From: Streptomyces sp. KL109B
GTDB lineage: Bacteria; Actinomycetota; Actinomycetes; Streptomycetales; Streptomycetaceae
Assembly (NCBI RefSeq): GCF_030766935.1
Contig: NZ_JASERL010000011.1
Location: forward strand, 1 to 64,000
DNA: 64,000 nucleotides
Reading direction: 5' to 3'
Part shown: piece by piece, positions 53,379 to 61,741 of the stretch
Position numbering within the stretch: position 1 is the stretch's first letter
Layout of the letters: each line of letters starts with the position of its first letter
Notes under the pieces: generated by a model
Told to the model about the DNA's origin: nothing
What the model saw: the letters and a program-made list of their open reading frames with translations, nothing else
Database searches by the model: none
Made by a program: the position numbers and the translations under genes

Positions 53379-54788
53379 ATGGACTGGTTCGGCGCTTCGG
53401 ACTACTGGCCGGCCCGCCTGGTCTTCCAGCGGGGCCTCGCGGCGCTCTACCTCCTCGCGTTCGTGGGGGCCGCGCTCCAGTTCCGGGCGCTGCTCGGGGA
53501 GCGCGGGCTGACGCCGGTCCCCCGGTTCGTGGCGGCCGTGCCGTGGAAGCTGGCGCCGTCGCTGTTCCGGCTGCACTACTCGGACCGGTTCTTCGCCGGG
53601 TGCGCGTGGGGTGGTGCGGTGGTGGCGGCGGGGCTGCTCGCCGGGGTGGACGGGCTGCTGCCGCTGTGGGCGGCGATGCTGCTGTGGCTGGTGCCGTGGG
53701 CGCTGTATCTGTCGATCGTGACGGTCGGACAGACGTGGTACGGCTTTGGTTGGGAGTCGTTGCTCCTGGAGGTCGGCTTCCTGGCGGTGTTCCTGGGGAA
53801 CGACGAGGTGGCGCCGCCGGTCCTCGTTCTCTTCCTGCTGCGGTGGGTGCTGTTCCGCCTTGAGTTCGGGGCCGGGCTGATCAAGATGCGGGGCGACGCG
53901 TGCTGGCGGAAGCTGACGTGCCTCTACTACCACCACGAGACGCAGCCGATGCCGAACCCGCTGAGCTGGTTCTTCCATCATCTGCCGCGTCCGCTGCACC
54001 GCGTGGAGGTCGCCGCGAGCCACTTCACGCAGCTGGTGGTCCCCTTCCTGCTGTTCGCTCCGCAGCCGGTCGCCACATGGGCGGCGGCCCTGGTGGTCGT
54101 CACGCAGCTGTGGCTGGTCGCCTCGGGGAACTTCGCGTGGCTGAACTGGCTGACGATCCTCCTGGCGGCGTCCGCCCTCGACCTGTCCTCCCTGCACTCC
54201 TCGCCCGCGCTGCCCGCCGCTCCCCTCTGGTACGAGATCGTGGTCTTCGCCGTCACGGCGCTGGTGGTGGCGCTGAGCCGGCACCCGGTGCGCAATCTGC
54301 TCTCGCGCCGCCAGTCCATGAACCGCTCGTACGATCCCCTGCACCTGGTGAACACGTACGGGGCGTTCGGCTCGGTCGGCCGGGTCCGGCAGGAGATCGT
54401 GATCGAGGGGACGACGGAGGAGGTGCCGCGCCCCGAATCGGACTGGCGGGCCTACGAGTTCAAGGGCAAGCCCGGCGACCCGCGCCGCCTTCCGCGCCAG
54501 TTCGCGCCGTACCATCTGCGGCTCGACTGGATGCTGTGGTTCGCCGCGCTGTCGCCCGCGTACGCCAGGTCCTGGTTCGAGGGGCTCGTCGAGCGGCTGC
54601 TCGAAGGTGACCGGGACACGCTGCGGCTGCTGCGGCGCTCCCCGTTCCCGCCGGACGCGCCGCCCGTGCACATTAGGGCGCTGGTGTACCGCTACCGGTT
54701 CACGTCGTGGCGGGAGCTGCGGGAGACGGGGGCGTGGTGGGAGCGGACCTACGTACGGGAGTTCCTGCCGCCGACGCGGCTGAGGTAG
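53379..54788 (+). CDS. Lipase maturation factor family membrane protein
   Basis: A 469-aa LMF1-like membrane protein with about six to eight helices. Hallmarks are WPARLVFQRGLAALYLLAFVGAALQFRALLGERGLTPVPRFV near the N-terminus, YGFGWESLLLEVGFLAVFL, RWVLFRLEFGAGLIKMRGDACWR and a C-terminal cytosolic WRAYEFKGKPGDPRRLPRQFAPYHLRLDWMLWFAAL. The eukaryotic family helps fold secreted lipases; the bacterial role is unknown. It overlaps the convergent lactonase gene by 40 bp. Confidence 0.88.
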   Translation: MDWFGASDYWPARLVFQRGLAALYLLAFVGAALQFRALLGERGLTPVPRFVAAVPWKLAPSLFRLHYSDRFFAGCAWGGAVVAAGLLAGVDGLLPLWAAMLLWLVPWALYLSIVTVGQTWYGFGWESLLLEVGFLAVFLGNDEVAPPVLVLFLLRWVLFRLEFGAGLIKMRGDACWRKLTCLYYHHETQPMPNPLSWFFHHLPRPLHRVEVAASHFTQLVVPFLLFAPQPVATWAAALVVVTQLWLVASGNFAWLNWLTILLAASALDLSSLHSSPALPAAPLWYEIVVFAVTALVVALSRHPVRNLLSRRQSMNRSYDPLHLVNTYGAFGSVGRVRQEIVIEGTTEEVPRPESDWRAYEFKGKPGDPRRLPRQFAPYHLRLDWMLWFAALSPAYARSWFEGLVERLLEGDRDTLRLLRRSPFPPDAPPVHIRALVYRYRFTSWRELRETGAWWERTYVREFLPPTRLR

Positions 54789-55609
54789 ACGCGGCGGGCG
54801 GTGCCGTCGAAGACATCGGGGTCGTTGCCGCCCACCAACTCGCGTGCGGTGTCGACGACTTGGGCGTACGTGGCCGCGAGCGTGCACACCGGCCAGTCCG
54901 AGCCGAACATCACGCGGTCGGGGCCGAAGGCGTCGAGGGCGGTGTCCGCGTACGGCCGGAGGTCGTCGAGGGTCCAGTGCGCCCAGTCGGCCTCGGTGAC
55001 CAGGCCGGAGAGTTTGCAGTACGTGTTGGGGAGCGCGGCGAGCGCCCGGATGCGCGTACGCCAGGGTTCGAGTTCGTGCGCCGCGATCGGCGGCTTGCCC
55101 AAGTGGTCGAGGACGAAGGCGAGTTCGGGGTGTTCGGCGGCGGCCTTGGCGCAGGCGGGCAGCTGGTGCGGCAGGACGACGAGGTCGTATACGAGCCCGG
55201 AGTCGGCGAGGGCCGCGAGTCCGCGCCGTACGTCGGGCCGCAGCAGCCACTCGGGGTCCGGCTCGCCCTGCACCTGGTGCCGGATGCCCACCAGGTGCCG
55301 TCCGCCCGGCAGTTCGCGGAGCCGGTCGAGGGTGTCGCGGACGTCGGGCCGGGTGAGGTCGGTCCAGCCGACGACGCCCGCGACGAGGTCGCCGCGCTCG
55401 GCGAGGGCGAGGAACTCGGGTGTCTCCTCGGCGACGGTCACCGTCTGCACGAGGACGGTGGCGTCGACGCCCGCCGCGCGCAGCTCGGGCGTCAGCTCGT
55501 CGAGAGTGAACGCGCGGCGGATCGGGGCGAGTTCGGGGCCGGTGATCCAGTCCTGGTCGCGTACGGAGAGATCCCAGACGTGGTGGTGCGCGTCGACGAC
55601 TCCGGTCAT
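54749..55609 (-). CDS. Amidohydrolase-2 family lactonase (L-fucono/L-rhamnono-lactonase type)
   Basis: A 286-aa TIM-barrel hydrolase: metal site VVDAHHHVWDLSVRDQDW at the N-terminus, FVLDHLGKPPI in the middle and the catalytic Asp in VMFGSDWPVCTLAA near the end. In 6-deoxysugar operons this family opens the 1,5- or 1,4-lactone made by the sugar dehydrogenase. The ATG overlaps the mutarotase stop by 4 bp. It is last in the operon; 40 bp overlap the LMF gene on the other strand. Confidence 0.85.
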   Translation of the reverse strand: MTGVVDAHHHVWDLSVRDQDWITGPELAPIRRAFTLDELTPELRAAGVDATVLVQTVTVAEETPEFLALAERGDLVAGVVGWTDLTRPDVRDTLDRLRELPGGRHLVGIRHQVQGEPDPEWLLRPDVRRGLAALADSGLVYDLVVLPHQLPACAKAAAEHPELAFVLDHLGKPPIAAHELEPWRTRIRALAALPNTYCKLSGLVTEADWAHWTLDDLRPYADTALDAFGPDRVMFGSDWPVCTLAATYAQVVDTARELVGGNDPDVFDGTARRVYLSRVGGRNSRT

Positions 55610-55920
55610 GGCAGTTCCCATACGACGGGCAGTCCGGCGTCGGCGCCTTCGGCGGAGTAGTCGTGGACGACGTCGAGGAGTTCGCCCATGCGGGCCTGCC
55701 AGGCGATATTGACCGGGAGCTTGTCGAGTTCGGCGAGCATGCGGGCGTAGTCCTCGCAGTCGATGACGTGGAAGAGGTCGGTTCCGCTGCGCCAGATCGT
55801 CCACTGACGAGCGCCCGCCGCCCGGATCGCGGCGACCAGCTCCCGAGGCACCTCGCGGTGCGCGTCCTCGTACTCGGCCACGCGGTCGGCGCGGACCTTG
55901 GTGTGCAGGGCGACTCTCAC
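55606..55920 (-). CDS. L-rhamnose mutarotase family protein
   Basis: A 104-aa RhaM-type dimeric mutarotase (VALHTKVRADRVAEYEDAHREVPRELVAAIRAAGARQWTIWRSGTDLFHVIDCEDY). These interconvert alpha and beta anomers of L-rhamnose or L-fucose. The catalytic Tyr/His region (TKVRADRVAEYEDAH) is present. The GTG start overlaps the aldo/keto reductase stop and the stop overlaps the lactonase ATG, so all three are translationally coupled. Confidence 0.88.
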   Translation of the reverse strand: MRVALHTKVRADRVAEYEDAHREVPRELVAAIRAAGARQWTIWRSGTDLFHVIDCEDYARMLAELDKLPVNIAWQARMGELLDVVHDYSAEGADAGLPVVWELP

Positions 55921-56966
55921 GTGTACGGCTCCTGTTCTGACGGTGTGTCCGACCGCGGTACGGGTACGTGGGCGGGCAGGAGGTGGCGGGCGCGGGCCTC
56001 GTGCCAGAAGCCGTCCGGCACCTTCGCCGCCGACTGCTGTACGGCGTCGGTGACTTCGGCCGCCGAGCGGGTGCCGACGAGGACGCTGGTGACGCCGGGG
56101 TGTCCGAACGGGAAGGCGAGCGCGGCGGCGCGCAGCGTGGTGCCGTGGCGTTCGGCGAGGTCCTTGAACTTCCGGGCGCGGGACAGGACTTCGGGCGAGG
56201 CGAGGGAGTAGTCGAAGGTGCCGCCCTGCTTGGGGTCGGCGAGCAGTCCCGAGTTGAAGACACCTCCGAGGACGACGGACACACCACGCTCGACGGCGGC
56301 GGGCAGCAGCAGCTTCAGGGCCCGCTGGTCGAGGAGGGTGTAGCGGCCCGCGCACAGCACCACGTCGACGTCGGTGTCGCGGACGAAGCGGGTGAGCATC
56401 GCGGACTGGTTCATGCCCGCGCCGATGGCGCCCACGAGTCCTTCGCCGCGCAGCCGCTCCAGTTCCGGGTACGCCTCTCCGAACGCCTCCTTCGCGTGGT
56501 GGTCGGGGTCGTGGATGTAGGCGACGTCGATGCGGTCGACGCCGAGGCGGCCGAGGCTGTCCTCGATGGAGCGGCGCACCCCGGACGCGCTGAAGTCCCA
56601 GACGCGGCGCGTGGTGGCGGGCACGGCGAAGCCGTTGGCACTGTCGTCTCCCCCGCCGTCACCCCCGCTCCCGCTCCCGCTCCCGCTCCCGCCGTCGTAC
56701 GGTTCCAGGAGCCTTCCGACCTTCGTGGACAGGGTGTACGAGCCGGTGGGCCGGGTGCGCAGGTACTCGCCGACGCGGCGTTCGGACAGGCCGAGGCCGT
56801 AGTGCGGCGCGGTGTCGAAGTAGCGCAGGCCCGCGTCCCAGGCGGTGTCCAGGGCGACGTATGCCTCGTCGTCGCGGACGGGTGTGTAGAGGTTGCCGAT
56901 GCCGGCGGCGCCGAAGCCGAGCGTCGTGACCCGGACGTCGGTGCGGCCGAGTGTCCTGGTGCGCAT
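55917..56966 (-). CDS. Aldo/keto reductase, probable L-fucose (D-threo-aldose) 1-dehydrogenase
   Basis: A 349-aa AKR with the catalytic tetrad D51, Y56 (YFDTAPHYG), K82 (LSTKVGRLL) and H152 (YIHDPDHH). In this operon it would oxidise the free sugar to a lactone with NAD(P). A Gly/Ser/Asp-rich low-complexity insertion (residues about 92-110) breaks the usual loop after the catalytic Lys. It is 5 bp downstream of the SDR gene. Confidence 0.85.
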   Translation of the reverse strand: MRTRTLGRTDVRVTTLGFGAAGIGNLYTPVRDDEAYVALDTAWDAGLRYFDTAPHYGLGLSERRVGEYLRTRPTGSYTLSTKVGRLLEPYDGGSGSGSGSGGDGGGDDSANGFAVPATTRRVWDFSASGVRRSIEDSLGRLGVDRIDVAYIHDPDHHAKEAFGEAYPELERLRGEGLVGAIGAGMNQSAMLTRFVRDTDVDVVLCAGRYTLLDQRALKLLLPAAVERGVSVVLGGVFNSGLLADPKQGGTFDYSLASPEVLSRARKFKDLAERHGTTLRAAALAFPFGHPGVTSVLVGTRSAAEVTDAVQQSAAKVPDGFWHEARARHLLPAHVPVPRSDTPSEQEPYT

Positions 56967-56971
56967 GCCGG

Positions 56972-57742
56972 TCACTGTCCGGCGGGGCGCAGCCGGAGGC
57001 CCTGCATGCCGCCGTCGACTGCGAGGGAGGTGCCGGTGGTGGCTCCGGAGAGCGGGCTCGCCAAGTGGGCGATGGCGCCCGCGACTTCGTCGGCGGAGAC
57101 GAGGCGTCCGGTGGGCTGGCGGGCTTCGAGGGCGGCGCGTTCGGCGGCCGGGTCGTCGGCCCTGTCGAGGAGTCGGCCGACCCATGGTGTGTCGGCGGTG
57201 CCGGGGTTGACGCAGTTGACGCGGATGCCCTCGCGTATGTGGTCGGCGGCCATGGCGAGGGTGAGGGAGTACACGGCGCCCTTGGACGCGGCGTACAGGG
57301 CGCGCTGCGGGAGGCCCGCCGTGGCGGCTATGGAGCAGGTGTTGACGACGGCGGCGTGCCCGGAGTCCCGGAGCGCGGGGAGGGCGGCGCGCGCGACCCG
57401 CACCATGCCGATGACATTGACGTCGAGCACCCGGTGCCATTCGGCGTCGTCGTTGTCGGCGACGGTGCCCTGGGCACCGATGCCGGCGTTGTTGACGAGG
57501 ACGTCGAGGCCCCCGAGGTCGCCGATGGCGGCGCCCACGACGGCCCGGACGGCGGCGTCGTCGGTGACATCGGCGGCGTATCCGCGCAGCGGCTTCTCCA
57601 CGGTGGTGATGTCACGGTCGAGGACGGCGACGTCGGCGCCGCGCGCGTGGAGCAGTTCGGCGGTGGCGCGGCCGATGCCGGAGGCGCCGCCGGTGACGAG
57701 GGCCTTGAGCCCGGCGAAGTCCTGAACGCTGTTCCCGGTCAT
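56972..57742 (-). CDS. Short-chain dehydrogenase/reductase
   Basis: A 256-aa classical SDR: cofactor motif VTGGASGIG, NNAG in VLVNNAGIG, catalytic Tyr-Lys in YAASKGAVY and the C-terminal GTSLAVDGGMQ. In fuconate pathways an SDR oxidises 2-keto-3-deoxy-L-fuconate to the 2,4-diketo compound. The start overlaps the dehydratase stop by 4 bp. Confidence 0.87.
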   Translation of the reverse strand: MTGNSVQDFAGLKALVTGGASGIGRATAELLHARGADVAVLDRDITTVEKPLRGYAADVTDDAAVRAVVGAAIGDLGGLDVLVNNAGIGAQGTVADNDDAEWHRVLDVNVIGMVRVARAALPALRDSGHAAVVNTCSIAATAGLPQRALYAASKGAVYSLTLAMAADHIREGIRVNCVNPGTADTPWVGRLLDRADDPAAERAALEARQPTGRLVSADEVAGAIAHLASPLSGATTGTSLAVDGGMQGLRLRPAGQ

Positions 57743-59100
57743 GCGATCGCTCCGTTCGGGTCGGTGTCCGCTCGGGGTGCCGTGGCGAGGTCCTTCGCCC
57801 AGAACTCCCCGTCGGGGTAGGTGAATTCGGCGATGGAATCCGGCCGCATGGTGGCGGAGAATCCGGGGGCCGTCGGCGCGGCGTAGTGGCCGTGGCGGAC
57901 GACGGCCGGGTCGGCGAAGTGTTCGTGGAGATGGTCGACGTACTCGATGACACGGTCCTCGGTGGTCCCGGACAGCGCGACGTAGTCGAACATCGACAGG
58001 TGCTGGACGAGTTCGCACAGGCCGACGCCGCCCGCGTGCGGGCACACGGGGACGCCGAACTGCGCGGCGAGCAGCAGGATCGCCAGGTTCTCGTTGACGC
58101 CGCCGACGCGGGCGGCGTCGATCTGCAGGATGTCGATGGCGCCGGCCTGGAGGAGCTGCTTGAACACGACGCGGTTCTGTACGTGTTCGCCGGTGGCGAC
58201 CTTCACCGGGGCGACGCGCTCGCGGATGGCGGCGTGGCCGAGGATGTCGTCGGGGCTGGTGGGTTCCTCCACCCAGTACGGGTCGAACTCGGCGAGGGCG
58301 TTGGTCCATTGGGCGGCTTCGGTCACGCCCCAGCGCTGGTTGGCGTCGATGGCGACGCGGATGCCGGGTCCGACGACCTGGCGGGCGGTGCGGCAGCGCC
58401 GGATGTCGTCGTCGAGGTCGGCGCCGACCTTCAGCTTGATCTGCGTGAAGCCGTCGGCGACGGCCTGCCGGGCGAGGCGGGTGAGCTTCTCGTCGCTGTA
58501 GCCGAGCCAGCCGGGCGATGTGGTGTAGCCGGGGTAGCCGCGGTCGAGGAGACGGGCGGTGCGCTCGGCGCCGCCGTCACGCCCCATCTGGAGGAGTTCC
58601 AGGGCCCGTTCGGGACTGAGCGCGTCGTCGATGTACCGGAAGTCGACCTGCCGGACCAGCCACTCGGGCTCCGCCTCCGCGAGCAGCCGCCACAGGGGTT
58701 TGCCCGCGCGTTTGGCGGCGAGGTCCCAGGCGGCGTTGACGACGGCGCCGATGGCCATGTGCATCACGCCCTTCTCGGGCCCCAGCCAGCGGAGTTGACT
58801 GTCGCCGACGAGGTCGCGGTTGAGGCTGCCGGGGTCGGCGCACAGCGTGTCGATGGGGCGGCCGACGACGTGGTGGCGCAGCGCGCGGATCGCGGCGACC
58901 TGCACGTCGTTGCCGCGCCCGATGGTGAACGTGAAGCCGTGCCCTTCGTGTCCGTCGGGGTCGTCGGTGCGCAGCACGACATACGCGGCGGAATAGTCGG
59001 GGTCGGGGTTCATGGCGTCGGAGCCGTCGAGCTGCCGGGAGGTCGGGAACCGGATGTCGTAGGTGTCGACGGCGGTGACACGGGCCGGAGTTGAGGACAA
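57739..59100 (-). CDS. Enolase-superfamily dehydratase, L-fuconate dehydratase-like
   Basis: A 453-aa mandelate-racemase/enolase-fold enzyme. Landmarks of FucD are FPTSRQLDGSDAMNPDPDYSAAYVVLRTD, the catalytic lysine pair in QIKLKVGAD, metal ligands in AIDANQRW, YWVEEPTSPDD and VATGEHVQN, and the His in CPHAGGVGLCE. It would dehydrate L-fuconate to 2-keto-3-deoxy-L-fuconate with Mg2+. The start is TTG at 59100 with GAAAGG 7 nt upstream. The permease gene ends 33 bp upstream. Confidence 0.88.
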   Translation of the reverse strand: MSSTPARVTAVDTYDIRFPTSRQLDGSDAMNPDPDYSAAYVVLRTDDPDGHEGHGFTFTIGRGNDVQVAAIRALRHHVVGRPIDTLCADPGSLNRDLVGDSQLRWLGPEKGVMHMAIGAVVNAAWDLAAKRAGKPLWRLLAEAEPEWLVRQVDFRYIDDALSPERALELLQMGRDGGAERTARLLDRGYPGYTTSPGWLGYSDEKLTRLARQAVADGFTQIKLKVGADLDDDIRRCRTARQVVGPGIRVAIDANQRWGVTEAAQWTNALAEFDPYWVEEPTSPDDILGHAAIRERVAPVKVATGEHVQNRVVFKQLLQAGAIDILQIDAARVGGVNENLAILLLAAQFGVPVCPHAGGVGLCELVQHLSMFDYVALSGTTEDRVIEYVDHLHEHFADPAVVRHGHYAAPTAPGFSATMRPDSIAEFTYPDGEFWAKDLATAPRADTDPNGAIA

Positions 59101-59133
59101 CGGGGTGCCTTTCGGGCGGGGGCGACGGGAGGG

Positions 59134-60216
59134 TCAGTCCTGGGCGCGGCCTGTGGTGACGCGGGCGACCATGAGGGCGAGCAGGATGATTCCGCCGTAG
59201 ATGGCCTGGATCCAGAACGACGGCACCTGGGCGAGCGTCAGCATGTTCTGTACGACGCCGAGCAGCAGTACGCCGGTCAGCGCGCCGAACATGGTGCCCT
59301 TGCCGCCGTCCAGGCTGATGCCTCCGATGACGGCGGCGGCGAACACGGTGAAGATCATGTTGTTGCCCTGGTTGGCACTGATGGCCCCCACGTAGCCGGT
59401 CTGCATGATGCCTCCGACGGAGGCGAGCACCCCGGCGATCACGAACACGCCGAGCATGACGCGCTCGACACGGATGCCCGCGGCGCGCGCGGCCTCCGCG
59501 TTGCCGCCGATCGCGTACAGGGCCCGTCCTACGCGGTGGTACTTCAGGAACAGCCCGGCGACGCCGAACGCGATCGCCGCGAACCACACCGACATCGGGA
59601 TCCGCAGGAACGTGGAGGTGGCGAGCGCGAAGAACGCGTCGGGCATCCCGAACAGCGTCTTGCCCTTGGTGGCTCCGACGAGCAGTCCGCGCAGCACGAT
59701 CAGCATCGCGAGCGTCACGATGAACGCGTTGAGCTTCAGCTTGACGACGAGCACGCCGTTGAACGCGCCGATGCACGCACCCGCGACGAGCACCGCCAAC
59801 AGGCCGACGGCGACCGGGAATTCGGTGCCGAAGCCGGACTGGGCGACGGGGAGGACGAGCAGCGCCCCGAAGGCGGGCGCGATGCCGACGACCGATTCGA
59901 GGGAGAGGTCGAACTTGCCGCTGATGAGGACGAGTGACTCGGCGAGGACCACCATCGCGAGGGCGGCGGATGAGCCGAGGATGGAGATGATGTTCCGCTC
60001 GGCGAGGAAGGAGTCGTTGAGGACGGCGCCGAGGACGAGGAGGAGCAACAGGGCGGGTACGAGGGCGAGTTCGCGGGCGCGGCGTAGGAGGACGTTGTGT
60101 GCGCTCCCGTGCTCTTTCGGTCGCCCTGCCGGTGACGTCTCGGGGCTCTGCCCCGGACCCCGCTGCTCAATCGCCGCAGGGGCTTGATTGGCCGGGGCTT
60201 GGTCAGCTCGCGTCAC
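59134..60216 (-). CDS. Sugar ABC transporter permease (RbsC-like)
   Basis: A 360-aa permease with about 9-10 helices (LALVPALLLLLVLGAVLNDSFLAERNIISILGSSAALAMVVLAESLVLISGKFDLSLESVVG; RALYAIGGNAEAARAAGIRVERVMLGVFVIAGVLASVGGIMQT). It is the membrane channel for the operon sugar. The GTG start overlaps the ATPase stop by 14 bp. No later in-frame start precedes the first helix, so the roughly 45-residue N-terminal tail must be translated. Residues 8-30 of it are encoded by dispersed repeat copy 4 read antisense. Confidence 0.87.
   Translation of the reverse strand: MTRADQAPANQAPAAIEQRGPGQSPETSPAGRPKEHGSAHNVLLRRARELALVPALLLLLVLGAVLNDSFLAERNIISILGSSAALAMVVLAESLVLISGKFDLSLESVVGIAPAFGALLVLPVAQSGFGTEFPVAVGLLAVLVAGACIGAFNGVLVVKLKLNAFIVTLAMLIVLRGLLVGATKGKTLFGMPDAFFALATSTFLRIPMSVWFAAIAFGVAGLFLKYHRVGRALYAIGGNAEAARAAGIRVERVMLGVFVIAGVLASVGGIMQTGYVGAISANQGNNMIFTVFAAAVIGGISLDGGKGTMFGALTGVLLLGVVQNMLTLAQVPSFWIQAIYGGIILLALMVARVTTGRAQD
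60134..60190 (+). repeat. Dispersed repeat, copy 4, inside the permease coding region
   Basis: CGGGGCTCTGCCCCGGACCC then CGCTGCTCAATCGCCGCAGG and GGCTTGATT, nearly identical to copy 3. Here it is in frame in the 5' end of the minus-strand permease gene. Confidence 0.9.
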
Positions 60217-61741
60217 TTGCGACCCCCTCGATGGATGCGATCAATTCGTGGTCGGCCCACCCGGCCGTATGCTCCGCGACCACCCGTCCGTGAAAGAGCA
60301 CGAGGACCCGGTCGCAGCGCCGCAGGTCGTCGAGCTCGTCCGACACGACGAGGACGGCCGTGCCGTCGTCGCGGGCGCTGTCGACGCGGCGCAGCAGCGA
60401 CTCCTTGGACTTCACGTCGACCCCGGCGGTCGGGTTGATGAGGACGAGCAGGTGCGGGTCGGAGGCGAGGGCGCGGGCCATGACCACCTTCTGGGCGTTG
60501 CCGCCGGACAGGTCGGAGACGGGCTGGTCGGGCCCCTCTGCGTGGATGTCGAGGCGCTCGATCAGGTCACGGGCGAACTCCCGTCGGCGGTCCGTCCCGA
60601 TGAACCCGTGCCGACCGAGCCGCCCGAGCACCGACAGCGTGGAGTTGTCCCCGATAGTCATCCCGGTGACGAGCCCCTGGTCGTGCCGGTCGCGCGGCAC
60701 ACATCCGACCCCGGCGGCAAGCGCGGCCGACACATCACCGAAGGGCAGCGGCCTGCCGTCGAGCCGGGCCGTACCGGAGGTGGGTGTGTGCAGCCCGGCC
60801 AGGGACTCCGCGAGCGCGATCTTGCCGCTGCCGCTGGATCCGGCGAGCCCGACGACCTCGCCGCGCCGCACGGTCAGATCCACGTGCTCGTACGTGTCCG
60901 AGGTGAGGCCCGCGACGTCGAGGACGACGGGTTCGACGTCCTCGGTGGCGGCCTGCTCGACGACCGCCTCCGCGGCCGCCGCCGCCTGTTCGGCGACGGT
61001 CTCCCCCGCCATGGCCTCGACGAGCGCGGGCCGCGGGAGTTCGGCGACCGGGGCCGTGGTGATCCAGCGGGCGTCGCGCAGCACGGTGACCGTCTTGCAC
61101 ACCTCGTACACCTCCTGGAGGTGGTGCGAGATGAACAGGAAGGTGACGCCCGAGTCCTGGAGGGCGCGCATGCGGGCGAAGAGGCGCTCGATCTCCCGGT
61201 TGTCGAGCTGCGCGGTCGGCTCGTCGAGCACGATGAACCGGGCGCCGCCGCTCAACGCCCGCGCGATCTCGACCATTTGGCGGTCCTCGACCTTGAGGTC
61301 GGCGGTCCTGGCGCCGGGGTCGACACGTACGTCCCAGGTGTCGAGCAGCTCCCGGGCCTCGGCGGCGAGCCTCTTCCAGCTGAAGAAGCCGCGGCGGGCG
61401 CCCGGCTGCCGGTTCAGGAAGAGGTTCTCGGCGACGGTCAAGTCCGGTACGACCGTGGGTTTTTGGTAGACGCAGGCGACCTTGGCGCGCCACGCCTCCC
61501 GGTCGCCGAGCGGCGGCGCGGGTTCCCCGTCGAACGTGAGGGTGCCCGCGTCCGCGGCCTGTAGCCCGGTGAGGACCTGGACGAGGGTGGACTTGCCGGC
61601 GCCGTTGCGGCCGACGAGCGCGTGGGACTCGCCGGAGTGCACGGTGAGCCGGCCGTCGGCGAGGGCGACGGTGGGACCGTAGCGTTTGACGATGCCGCGG
61701 GCCTCGACCAGTGGGGTCGACTGCCGGGTGTCCGTGGTCAT
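60203..61741 (-). CDS. Sugar ABC transporter ATPase (RbsA/MglA-like, two domains)
   Basis: A 512-aa double ABC protein. Domain 1 has Walker A GRNGAGKST and Walker B FIVLDEPTAQLD. Domain 2 is degenerate: Walker A reads GSSGSGKIA (Ser/Thr replaced by Ile) and Walker B reads LLVLINPTAGVD (no Asp-Glu pair), although the signature LSGGNAQKVVMARAL is fine. Such asymmetry is normal for monosaccharide (CUT2) ATPases. The start overlaps the binding-protein stop by 4 bp. Confidence 0.9.
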   Translation of the reverse strand: MTTDTRQSTPLVEARGIVKRYGPTVALADGRLTVHSGESHALVGRNGAGKSTLVQVLTGLQAADAGTLTFDGEPAPPLGDREAWRAKVACVYQKPTVVPDLTVAENLFLNRQPGARRGFFSWKRLAAEARELLDTWDVRVDPGARTADLKVEDRQMVEIARALSGGARFIVLDEPTAQLDNREIERLFARMRALQDSGVTFLFISHHLQEVYEVCKTVTVLRDARWITTAPVAELPRPALVEAMAGETVAEQAAAAAEAVVEQAATEDVEPVVLDVAGLTSDTYEHVDLTVRRGEVVGLAGSSGSGKIALAESLAGLHTPTSGTARLDGRPLPFGDVSAALAAGVGCVPRDRHDQGLVTGMTIGDNSTLSVLGRLGRHGFIGTDRRREFARDLIERLDIHAEGPDQPVSDLSGGNAQKVVMARALASDPHLLVLINPTAGVDVKSKESLLRRVDSARDDGTAVLVVSDELDDLRRCDRVLVLFHGRVVAEHTAGWADHELIASIEGVASDAS

